5,612 nucleotides of DNA from Fidelibacterota bacterium (lineage in GTDB: Bacteria > Fidelibacterota > Marinisomatia > Marinisomatales > TCS55), in NCBI GenBank assembly GCA_002712245.1, contig PASZ01000006.1, forward strand, positions 11,518 through 17,129, read 5' to 3'. Positions within the stretch are counted from its first letter, which is position 1, and each line of letters begins with the position of its first letter. Under the pieces are notes generated by a model, which saw only the letters and a program-made list of their open reading frames with translations, ran no database searches and was not told where the DNA came from. Both the position numbers and the translations under genes were made by a program. Below, piece after piece: positions 1-5,612 of the stretch.

Positions 1-1979
1 CCATAGGTAACATCGTATGCTTTTATATTTGGCGTTGCTGCTGCTGCAAGATGACTGTGGCCATCTTGGTGCTGTAGACCCTCCCCGTTGAGTGTGGTTC
101 TGCCCGCTGTTCCGCCTAAAAGAAAGCCACGTGCCCTCATATCTCCGGAAGCCCAAATAAGATCCCAAACGCGTTGAAATCCGAACATAGAATAATAAAT
201 GTAAAACGGAATCATTTTGATTCCATGGTTACTATAGCTAGTTGCTGCAGCACAAAAGGATGACATTGCACCTGCTTCATTTATACCCTCTTCTAAAATT
301 TGTCCATTTTTTACCTCTTTATAATATAAGAATTGGTCAGAATCCACGGGATCATATAGCTGTCCTTTGTGGGAATAAATACCCAATTGTCTGAATAAGG
401 GATCCATTCCAAACGTTCTTGCTTCATCTGGAACAATGGGTACAATATGTTTCCCAATTTTTTTATCTTTAGTTAGTAATGTCAGTAATCGCACATAAGC
501 CATTGTGGTAGAAATTTCTCGATCACCTGTTCCTTTTAGTAGCTCATCAAATATTTTAATATCAGGTATCTTAAGTTTTTTTGACTTATTTGATCTAATT
601 GGCACAGGACCTCCAAGTTTGTCCCGTTTATTTTTTATATACTTAAATTCTTTTGAATTTTTATTAAAGGATTTAAACGATGCATTAGCCGCATCTTTAT
701 CGCTTAGCGGTATGGAAAATCTGTCTCTAAAATAGAGCAATTCATTTTCATTAAGCTTTTTTTGATTGTGGGTTATGTTTCTACCTTCGCCGGCCTGTCC
801 AAGGCCATAGCCTTTGATTGTTCTTGCTAAAATGACAGTGGGTTTACCCACACAATTCATTGCCTCATAATAGGCTGAATACATTTTTATAGGGTCGTGC
901 CCGCCTGCGAGCATTTGTTCTAAGTCCTCATTGGATAAATCTTTAACCATTTCCAGCAGTTCTGGATCCTTGCCAAAAAATTCTTTTCTAAAATACTCTC
1001 CACCCTCGACGGTGTATTTTAATAAGTCTCCATCAACTAACCCACTAAGTCTTTTTACAAGTTTTCCATTTTCATCTTTTTGAAATAGTTCATCCCAATC
1101 AGAACCCCATATAACTTTTATAACATTCCAACCCGCACCTCTAAACGCACCCTCTAGCTCTTGAATCACTTTTGAGTTACCACGAACAGGCCCATCTAAT
1201 CTTTGTAGATTACAATTTACAACGAACATCAGATTGTCAAGGTTTTCTCTGGATGCCAATGTTAGAGCTCCTAGAGACTCTGGTTCATCCATTTCACCAT
1301 CTCCTGTATAAACAAAAACCTTTCTTCCGGTATCTTTTATAAATCCTCTGTCAATCATATACCGCATAAATCTTGCTTGATAAATCCCCATAATTGGCCC
1401 TAGTCCCATTGAAACTGTTGCAAATTGCCAAAAATCAGGCATTAAATATGGATGGGGATATGAAGACAGCCCCCCACCATCTGATAGTTCATGCCTAAAA
1501 TTATCAAGCTTTTTTGAGGAAAGACGCCCTTCAAGAAAAGCGCGAGAATATATTCCTGGTGAAGCGTGCCCTTGAAAGAAAATTAAATCTTGACCATCAG
1601 GGTGTTCTAACCCTTTAAAGAAGTGATTAAACGCAACCTCATATAGCGTAGCAGCAGATGCATAAGTAGAAATATGACCACCAATTCCGGAGGTTTCTTT
1701 GTTGGCTCGTGTGACCATTGCCATAGCATTCCAGCGAATAATCGCTGTAATTGCTTGTTCTAAATCAAGATCGCCAGGGTACTCTAATTGATCCGATGGC
1801 AGTATTGTGTTTAAATATGGAGTATTGGTATTGAATGGTAATCTGGCGCCTTTGGTTTGAGCATAAGCTATAAGCGTTTGAAGCAAGAAATGTGTTCTTT
1901 CATTTCCATGTTCCTCTAAGGCATCTTCAATAGACTCGAGCCATTCCCTGGTTTCTTGTGGATCAGTATCTTTATACAT
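1..1979 (-). CDS. aceE: Pyruvate dehydrogenase E1 component, homodimeric type (3' end beyond window)
   Basis: This is the thiamine-diphosphate (ThDP) E1 subunit of the cytoplasmic pyruvate dehydrogenase complex. It decarboxylates pyruvate and passes the acetyl group to the lipoyl arm of E2. The frame is open from ATG at 1979-1977 to the left edge, giving 659 codons. The family is about 890 residues, so roughly the last 230 are outside the window. Visible landmarks: an N-terminus close to E. coli AceE (DPQETREWLES); GGH with H102 and QGH with H138, matching the two active-site histidines near E. coli 106 and 142; the ThDP/Mg motif GDGEMDEPES at 226-235, followed by VNCNLQRLDGP; the mobile loop TIKGYG...GRNITHNQKK with H404; DEARTFGMD; EGINEAGA with E568 in the place of the catalytic Glu; and LQHQDGHSH around 635-643. 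I checked the reading frame through the variable linker (about 600-780) and found no frameshift. No good Shine-Dalgarno sequence precedes the ATG. aceF and lpd would be expected to the left but are not visible. Confidence 0.97.
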   Translation of the reverse strand, partial: MYKDTDPQETREWLESIEDALEEHGNERTHFLLQTLIAYAQTKGARLPFNTNTPYLNTILPSDQLEYPGDLDLEQAITAIIRWNAMAMVTRANKETSGIGGHISTYASAATLYEVAFNHFFKGLEHPDGQDLIFFQGHASPGIYSRAFLEGRLSSKKLDNFRHELSDGGGLSSYPHPYLMPDFWQFATVSMGLGPIMGIYQARFMRYMIDRGFIKDTGRKVFVYTGDGEMDEPESLGALTLASRENLDNLMFVVNCNLQRLDGPVRGNSKVIQELEGAFRGAGWNVIKVIWGSDWDELFQKDENGKLVKRLSGLVDGDLLKYTVEGGEYFRKEFFGKDPELLEMVKDLSNEDLEQMLAGGHDPIKMYSAYYEAMNCVGKPTVILARTIKGYGLGQAGEGRNITHNQKKLNENELLYFRDRFSIPLSDKDAANASFKSFNKNSKEFKYIKNKRDKLGGPVPIRSNKSKKLKIPDIKIFDELLKGTGDREISTTMAYVRLLTLLTKDKKIGKHIVPIVPDEARTFGMDPLFRQLGIYSHKGQLYDPVDSDQFLYYKEVKNGQILEEGINEAGAMSSFCAAATSYSNHGIKMIPFYIYYSMFGFQRVWDLIWASGDMRARGFLLGGTAGRTTLNGEGLQHQDGHSHLAAAATPNIKAYDVTY

Positions 1980-2019
1980 CAATGTTAACTAAATGCATTA
2001 AAATTAATATTAGAAATTA

Positions 2020-2062
2020 CGACTTTTCTGAGAAAAAAATTCCTGGTTTAGTTTAAAAGTCG
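2020..2062. repeat. 8-bp inverted repeat CGACTTTT / AAAAGTCG enclosing the palindrome
   Basis: CGACTTTT at 2020-2027 is the exact reverse complement of AAAAGTCG at 2055-2062, with 27 bases between the arms. Flanking bases do not extend the match on either side. The left arm shares bases with the TTTTCTGAGAAAA palindrome, so the two structures are alternatives. It could be a paired operator half-site or a long-loop stem in the leader of aceE. The loop is too long and the stem too short for a convincing terminator. Confidence 0.3.
2024..2036. promoter_or_regulatory. Perfect palindrome TTTTCT-G-AGAAAA, possible operator
   Basis: Six-base arms are perfectly complementary around a single central base (2030). 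The loop is too small for an RNA hairpin, so if functional this is more likely a protein-binding dyad in DNA. It overlaps the position a -35 element would occupy for the TAATAT candidate and sits about 45 bases upstream of the aceE start, a plausible place for a repressor site. It does not resemble the PdhR operator (AATTGGT-ACCAATT type). In such A/T-rich DNA, chance is a real alternative. Confidence 0.25.
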
Positions 2063-2082
2063 GGTAAAATATTTTTTAGTTT

Positions 2083-2334
2083 TTATAGACTATTTATTAA
2101 AATATTATTGGCAGATAAATATTGTTTTGTCTTGCTACAAACTGGAGCGGAGGTGATAAGGATTACAGGTTTATTTTCTTTTATTTGTATAGCGTGAGCT
2201 TGTTTTATAATTCTGTCTCCATCTTTCATAATTATCCGAGATTTTCTATCAATGACAATTCCTATAGAATTATCGATCCGAACAAGGTTTGTCCTGGCGC
2301 TTAGACCATATGGTTGGGGATCAAGTTTCTGCAT
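2083..2334 (-). CDS. Small conserved-looking protein of unknown function (83 aa)
   Basis: I do not recognise a named family. The start ATG (2334-2332) lies three bases after the sodC stop codon, and the stop is TAA at 2085-2083, so this is the last gene of the gyrA-to-here unit. No signal peptide or membrane segment is visible, so the product should be cytoplasmic. Two segments look constrained: GIVIDRKSRIIMKDGDRI (residues 25-42), basic and probably a strand pair; and a hydrophobic strand, KPVILI, running into TSAPVCSKTKQYL (61-73) with the only cysteine, C66, beside Pro, Ser and Lys residues. The pattern suggests a small alpha/beta fold with a possibly reactive or metal-binding Cys. It is not a Walker A motif, because the glycines are absent. 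I judge it real from its tight spacing, coding-like composition and continuous frame. Confidence 0.75.
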   Translation of the reverse strand: MQKLDPQPYGLSARTNLVRIDNSIGIVIDRKSRIIMKDGDRIIKQAHAIQIKENKPVILITSAPVCSKTKQYLSANNILINSL

Positions 2335-2337
2335 ATC

Positions 2338-2838
2338 TTAATTGATTGAGCCACAAGCAATGCGCTTGCCTGCAGCTCCGGATGGCTGTGATTGCATGTC
2401 ATCTGACCCAGCGTGGACTATTATTGCCCTTCCAAGAATATTATTTTTCCCCGGGTTGGTTATTGACCACCTTTTGAATCTGTCTTTAAGAACTAGCTTG
2501 CCAACACCATCATCGTTTATAATTAGGTTTCCTATATCTCCACTGTGAAACGGTGGGGTTCCCCACTTGCCGTGATTATCATCTGTTGGGTTCCAGTGTC
2601 CTCCTGCGCTAGACCCATCCAAGGATGCGCAATCACCAATTTCATGAATATGGATTGCTAGTTCACCGGGTTCTGCATTATTTATATTAACAATAAGCTC
2701 AACAAAATCATTAGTTTCAATAAATTTTGCATGTCCCACAATAGGGTTTGATCCAATCCCTTTTAAATAAGCGATCGCTGTATTTTTTTGCACGCAAGAA
2801 GCTATTAGAAATAGTGGAAATAAAAATTTTAATTTCAT
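2338..2838 (-). CDS. sodC: Cu/Zn superoxide dismutase, predicted lipoprotein
   Basis: This enzyme dismutates superoxide to hydrogen peroxide and oxygen outside the cytoplasm. The 166-residue length fits bacterial SodC precursors. The N-terminus MKLKFLFPLFLIASC is a short signal peptide with a lipobox (IASC), so C15 is probably lipidated and the enzyme anchored to a membrane facing the periplasm. All metal ligands are present: Cu ligands H63 and H65 (HIHE), bridging H81 (AGGHWNP), Zn ligands H89 (HGKWG), H98 and D101 (FHSGD), and Cu ligand H142 (VHAG). The disulfide pair C70 and C162 and the active-site guide arginine R159 (GKRIACG) are also there, so the enzyme should be active. The start lies 9 bases after the stop of the PNP-like gene, and the gene ends 3 bases before the 83-residue gene. 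No clear Shine-Dalgarno sequence is visible. Confidence 0.95.
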   Translation of the reverse strand: MKLKFLFPLFLIASCVQKNTAIAYLKGIGSNPIVGHAKFIETNDFVELIVNINNAEPGELAIHIHEIGDCASLDGSSAGGHWNPTDDNHGKWGTPPFHSGDIGNLIINDDGVGKLVLKDRFKRWSITNPGKNNILGRAIIVHAGSDDMQSQPSGAAGKRIACGSIN

Positions 2839-2847
2839 AAATAAGAA

Positions 2848-3369
2848 TTATTTAGTTAGTGCATTAATTGAACTGATGTTTTTATCTATCCCAACTCCCT
2901 TAATATTAACACCAATGTAATGCCAAACTGGTGCAATTAAAGCAATCCGCTCAGATAAAATTACATTTTCTATAGTATTAATATTGATAGGTTTTTTTTC
3001 GCCAACGCTTGCGAATATCTTACCCTCATTATTATTATAAATTTTAGATACATCAGGAAATGTAGGTAGTCCACCATGGGGTGTTTTACCGCGTAAAAAA
3101 CTTTGACCTGTTCTATTAATATGATCAATAACATTAACTATTCCAAACTCGTTATAAATCCGATCAACTAGTAATAAATCTATGAGGTTCAACTCGTTTT
3201 TTATTTTTATAAAAACCTCGGGGTTAATTGTTGTGTTGTTATTAGTTAATGGAAATATATAAACATTTTTATTGTGATTGTAGATTCCGTGATTGTGTGA
3301 AATATATTCACTACTTACCCCCACTTGGCTCGCTATATTTTTAGAACAAAAATATATACAAGTCTTCAT
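2848..3369 (-). CDS. Short protein with a purine nucleoside phosphorylase-like signature; function unknown
   Basis: The product has 173 residues with no signal peptide or membrane span. Residues 76-111 carry a pattern strongly like the middle of trimeric purine nucleoside phosphorylases (PNP): a hydrophobic strand, then DHINRTG (82-88), FLRGKTP, and FPDVSKIY (104-111). PNPs typically read DHIN-L-G...NPLRGPN...RFP-MS-AY here. F104 would correspond to the Phe that reaches into the neighbouring subunit's ribose site. The TNAAGG-type purine loop just before DHIN and a Gly-rich phosphate loop are not visible, and the protein is about 100 residues shorter than a normal PNP (270-290). It is either a reduced, diverged relative with another job or an unrelated protein with a convergent segment. 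A C-terminal block, ERIALIAPVWHYIGV (140-154), also looks conserved. The ATG overlaps the yggS stop codon (ATGA), implying translational coupling. I am sure it is a gene and only moderately sure of the PNP kinship. Confidence 0.6.
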   Translation of the reverse strand: MKTCIYFCSKNIASQVGVSSEYISHNHGIYNHNKNVYIFPLTNNNTTINPEVFIKIKNELNLIDLLLVDRIYNEFGIVNVIDHINRTGQSFLRGKTPHGGLPTFPDVSKIYNNNEGKIFASVGEKKPININTIENVILSERIALIAPVWHYIGVNIKGVGIDKNISSINALTK

Positions 3370-4049
3370 TCTCTAGCGCCAAATAAAGATGTTCCTACTC
3401 TAACCATAGTGCTTCCTTCTTCTATTGCAGTAATAAAATCTCCGCTCATTCCAATCGATAATTCTGTTAATTTTTCAGAACCAACTTCTTTATTAACCTG
3501 GTCAAGAAATTTTCTTAAATCCACAAACGCTCTTCTTGTATCAGTGGGGTTTTGAGAATAGGGGCCAAGTGTCATTAGGCCGTTTATGTTTAGGTGGCTA
3601 AGGTGTAAGCACTCGATGATCTCATCAGTTAAAAAAGGTTTAAATCCTTTTTTACTTTTATCTCCACTGGTATTGATTTCTATAAGACCTATAAGCGGTT
3701 TCTTTAACCGTTCAGCTTTGGTGTTGATTTTATTGGCCAATTTATAGGAGTCTATGGAGTCAATTGTATCAAACAGATTCATAAATTTGTTTATTTTATT
3801 TGATTGAAGATGCCCAATAAATCTTCGTGTTATATTGGGCATATTTTCAAAAGATTCAAATTTACTTACAGCTTCTTGGATTCTATTTTCTCCAATATGA
3901 GAAACGCCTAACGAGTAAAGGTTTTTAATTAAATGAAAGGGCTGGGTTTTGGTAGCTGCAACCAGTGTTACAGATTGCGTACGGTTGCTATCTCTTTTGG
4001 TTTTTTCTATTTCACTTAATATATGGTGAAGATTTTTCTCAATACTCAT
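3366..4049 (-). CDS. yggS: YggS/PLPBP-family pyridoxal phosphate homeostasis protein
   Basis: This is a cytoplasmic PLP-binding protein of the PROSC/YggS family. It has an alanine-racemase-like barrel but no known catalytic activity, and it balances vitamin B6 vitamers and amino/keto acid pools. The 227 residues match the family length (about 230). Family motifs in order: VAATKTQP with the PLP-binding lysine K34; HIGENRIQEA (51-60); RFIGHLQSNK (76-85); INTSGDKSKKGF (125-136); GLMTLGP (157-163); and the C-terminal phosphate-binding stretch, SIGMSGDF at 198-205 with GSTMVRVGTSLFGAR at 212-226. The ATG shares its A with the gyrA stop (TAATG), so translation probably restarts from gyrA ribosomes, and I see no strong Shine-Dalgarno sequence. 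Its own stop overlaps the next start (ATGA). In other genomes yggS often sits with proC, pilT or cell-division genes, so a position directly behind gyrA is unusual to my knowledge. Confidence 0.95.
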   Translation of the reverse strand: MSIEKNLHHILSEIEKTKRDSNRTQSVTLVAATKTQPFHLIKNLYSLGVSHIGENRIQEAVSKFESFENMPNITRRFIGHLQSNKINKFMNLFDTIDSIDSYKLANKINTKAERLKKPLIGLIEINTSGDKSKKGFKPFLTDEIIECLHLSHLNINGLMTLGPYSQNPTDTRRAFVDLRKFLDQVNKEVGSEKLTELSIGMSGDFITAIEEGSTMVRVGTSLFGARE

Positions 4050-5612
4050 TAATTAGGATCGAGTGTTGATTCATCTTCCCCAGTCTCGATAGATATTTGA
4101 TTGTTATCTTGTTTTTGGGTTGCTGTTTCCTCGCTAATAACTCTTGTAATTGATGAGATATTAGTACCCTTATCTAATTTTACAAGGCGCACCCCCTGTG
4201 TTACGCGCCCAATTGAACGAATTGCCTCAACCGGTTGACGCATTAATACGCCCGAATCGGTAATAACTATTAAATCATCAGAGTCAACAACCTCCATTAT
4301 ATTAACCATCTTACCGGTTTTATCTGTACACCTCATAGTTAATACACCTTTACCCGCGCGCGTCTGGGTGCGGTACTGAATAACCTCTGTCCTTTTTCCA
4401 TATCCTTTTTCTGTCGCAACTAAGATTGTGCCTTCGCGCTTTACAATTAACATTCCAACAACATAATCATCTTTTGAGCTTAGCTTAATCCCTTTAACAC
4501 CCATTGTTTTTCTTCCGCTTGCCCTCACATCGTTTTCTGAGAAACGAATAGATTTGCCTTCATGTGTTCCTAGTAAAATATCGTTTTCTCCATTTGAAAC
4601 TCGCGCCTGAATAAGCTTATCACCGTCGCGTATTTCAATGGCATATATTCCACCTTTTCTTGGCTTTCCATATGCTGATAACACTGTTTTTTTAATAACA
4701 CCATTTCTTGTTGCCATAACAATGTAATGGTCATCATCAAATTCTTTAACACTAACAAAGGCCTCAACTCTTTCTTCCGGGTTACAGCCAATTAGGTTTA
4801 CAATTGCGCGCCCTCTAGATGCGCGCCCTGCTTGGGGTATATCATATACTTTTAACCAATAACACTTCCCCGTATCAGTAAAGAAAAGCATATAATTGTG
4901 TGTGTTAGCAATAAATAGATGTTCTACAAAATCTTCATCTTTGCTCATTGCTCCTTGAACGCCACGCCCACCCCTACGTTGAGTTCTATACGTATTTAAA
5001 GCTGTTCTTTTTATATAACCTTGGTGGGTTATTGTAAGCACAACCTCTTCTTCGGCTATCATATCCTCCATAGAAAAATCTGTATCCACATGTATAATTT
5101 CTGTTCTTCGCTCGTCGCCGTATTGATCTTTTATCTCAAGTAGCTCTGTTTTAATAATATTCATGCGTTTTGTTTTGTTTTCTAGAACGCTTTTTAAATT
5201 TGAAATAATTTTGATTAATTCTTTATACTCGGCCACCACTTTATCAACCTCTAAACCAGTAAGTTTTTGAAGGCGCATATCAAGAATAGCTTGGGATTGT
5301 GCTTCTGATAAATTAAAACTATTCATAAGGCCTTCTTTGGCTTGTGCGGGGTCTTTACTGCCCCTAATAACCTTAATTACCTCATCAATATTGTCTAGTG
5401 CAATTTTTAATCCCTCTAATATATGGGCTCTTCCCTCAGCCTCTTTTAATTCAAACTCAGTGCGCCTAACAACCACTTCATGTCTAAAATCAATAAAATG
5501 GTTTAAAACTGTTTTAAGTGGCATTATTTTTGGAATTCCATCTACAAGCGCTAATAATATTATTCCAAATGTATCTTGAAGTTGTGTGTGTTTATAAAGC
5601 TGGTTTAATATC
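4049..5612 (-). CDS. gyrA: DNA gyrase subunit A, C-terminal part (5' end beyond window)
   Basis: GyrA is the breakage-reunion and DNA-wrapping subunit of the A2B2 gyrase that introduces negative supercoils. The frame is open to the right edge. The Met at 5524 is internal, because 29 more residues of GyrA (such as NQLYKHTQLQDTFG and ALVDGIPKI) precede it, so about 520 of some 830-870 residues are visible. Visible parts: the end of the tower/coiled-coil region with HEVVVRRTEFEL, the segment LSEAQSQAILDMRLQKLTGLE, the second coiled-coil arm, then the six-bladed beta-pinwheel. The GyrA box QRRGGRG (4981-4961) fits the canonical Q-R/K-R-G-G-R/K-G that marks true gyrase rather than topoisomerase IV. 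Blade motifs such as GYGKRTEV and SIGRVTQGVRL are intact. The tail after the last blade is short (about 28 residues) and mildly acidic. The catalytic Tyr and quinolone-resistance region are outside the window. The TAA stop overlaps the yggS start by one base. Confidence 0.97.
   Translation of the reverse strand, partial: ILNQLYKHTQLQDTFGIILLALVDGIPKIMPLKTVLNHFIDFRHEVVVRRTEFELKEAEGRAHILEGLKIALDNIDEVIKVIRGSKDPAQAKEGLMNSFNLSEAQSQAILDMRLQKLTGLEVDKVVAEYKELIKIISNLKSVLENKTKRMNIIKTELLEIKDQYGDERRTEIIHVDTDFSMEDMIAEEEVVLTITHQGYIKRTALNTYRTQRRGGRGVQGAMSKDEDFVEHLFIANTHNYMLFFTDTGKCYWLKVYDIPQAGRASRGRAIVNLIGCNPEERVEAFVSVKEFDDDHYIVMATRNGVIKKTVLSAYGKPRKGGIYAIEIRDGDKLIQARVSNGENDILLGTHEGKSIRFSENDVRASGRKTMGVKGIKLSSKDDYVVGMLIVKREGTILVATEKGYGKRTEVIQYRTQTRAGKGVLTMRCTDKTGKMVNIMEVVDSDDLIVITDSGVLMRQPVEAIRSIGRVTQGVRLVKLDKGTNISSITRVISEETATQKQDNNQISIETGEDESTLDPN

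Larger units (their letters stand above)
1980..2082 (-). promoter_or_regulatory. Intergenic region upstream of aceE with palindromes and a weak promoter candidate
   Basis: This is the only true non-coding gap in the window and the likely place for an aceE promoter. On the minus strand a TAATAT hexamer (2012-2007) lies about 27 bases upstream of the ATG and could be a -10 box. The hexamer 17 bases further upstream (TTTCTC at 2035-2030) is a poor -35 match, so any promoter here is weak or activator-dependent. The region is very A/T rich, which makes chance matches likely. No clear rho-independent terminator for the upstream unit is visible. Confidence 0.3.

Noticed and set aside
505..735. Plus-strand open frame of 76 codons
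   Set aside because: It lies wholly antisense within the intact, strongly recognisable aceE frame. The translation is low-complexity Ser/Leu/Phe typical of a reverse-frame shadow.
2020..2062. Rho-independent terminator after the 83-codon gene
   Set aside because: The 8-bp stem would carry a 27-base loop, is A/T rich and is not followed on the minus strand by a clean U-run, so it is not a convincing terminator.
2116..2154. Possible Walker A (P-loop) in the 83-residue protein at APVCSKTK
   Set aside because: The GxxxxGK[S/T] glycines are missing, so only the KT resembles a P-loop.
2122..2548. Two plus-strand open frames (2122-2304 and 2342-2548)
   Set aside because: They are antisense to the 83-codon gene and sodC, show no family features, and have no credible upstream signals.
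3274..3296. GTGATTGT direct repeat, 15 bases apart
   Set aside because: It is short, imperfectly flanked and inside the PNP-like gene, where it encodes the His/Asn-rich HNHGIYNHN stretch. There is no sign of a mobile or regulatory repeat.
3325..3555. Plus-strand open frame across the yggS / PNP-like junction
   Set aside because: It is antisense to the conserved C-terminus of YggS, where the minus-strand frame carries the family motifs.
4570..4791. Second minus-strand open frame inside gyrA
   Set aside because: It is an alternative frame inside the beta-pinwheel coding region, and the gyrA frame accounts for the conservation here.
4803..4829. Direct repeat GCGCGCCCT, a GC-rich patch in AT-rich DNA
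   Set aside because: It encodes the conserved GyrA segment GRASRGRA, in which two Gly-Arg-Ala-like units use the same codons. Coding constraint explains it.
5522..5524. ATG at 5524 as the gyrA start
   Set aside because: The frame continues upstream to the window edge with 29 further residues that match GyrA, so this Met is internal and the gene is truncated by the window.
5337..5579. Plus-strand open frame near the right edge
   Set aside because: It is antisense to the GyrA coiled-coil region and shows no protein-family features.

Overview
The window is a compact, AT-rich bacterial segment in which every gene I can support lies on the minus strand. Transcription therefore runs from the right edge to the left edge. 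Reading that way, the order is: gyrA (5' end cut off by the right edge), a yggS-type PLP homeostasis gene, a small gene with a purine-nucleoside-phosphorylase-like signature, a lipoprotein Cu/Zn superoxide dismutase gene (sodC), an 83-codon gene of unknown function, a gap of about 100 bp, and aceE (3' end cut off by the left edge).

From gyrA to the 83-codon gene the spacing is extremely tight: a 1-base TAATG overlap, a 4-base ATGA overlap, a 9-base gap and a 3-base gap. I see no internal terminator, so the five genes look like one co-transcribed and partly translationally coupled unit. The only real non-coding DNA is about 103 bp upstream of aceE. It holds palindromic sequence and a weak promoter-like hexamer.

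The organism looks like a streamlined, AT-rich, probably aquatic Gram-negative bacterium. The lipoprotein SodC implies an outer membrane or periplasm. By memory of family sequences, the homodimeric-type AceE reads most like gamma/betaproteobacterial enzymes. The GyrA C-terminal half reads more like GyrA of the Bacteroidota/Marinimicrobia/Gemmatimonadota side. A marine lineage such as Marinimicrobia (SAR406) or an AT-rich marine gammaproteobacterium are both possible, and I cannot decide without a database search.

Functionally the genes are mostly housekeeping: DNA supercoiling (GyrA), pyridoxal-phosphate balance (YggS), defence against periplasmic superoxide (SodC), and pyruvate entry into central metabolism (AceE). 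The novelty, if any, is in the two unnamed genes. One is a 173-residue protein that keeps one recognisable PNP signature but lacks much of a normal PNP. The other is an 83-residue protein with two conserved-looking segments and a single cysteine. I found no mobile element, CRISPR array, RNA gene or defence system.
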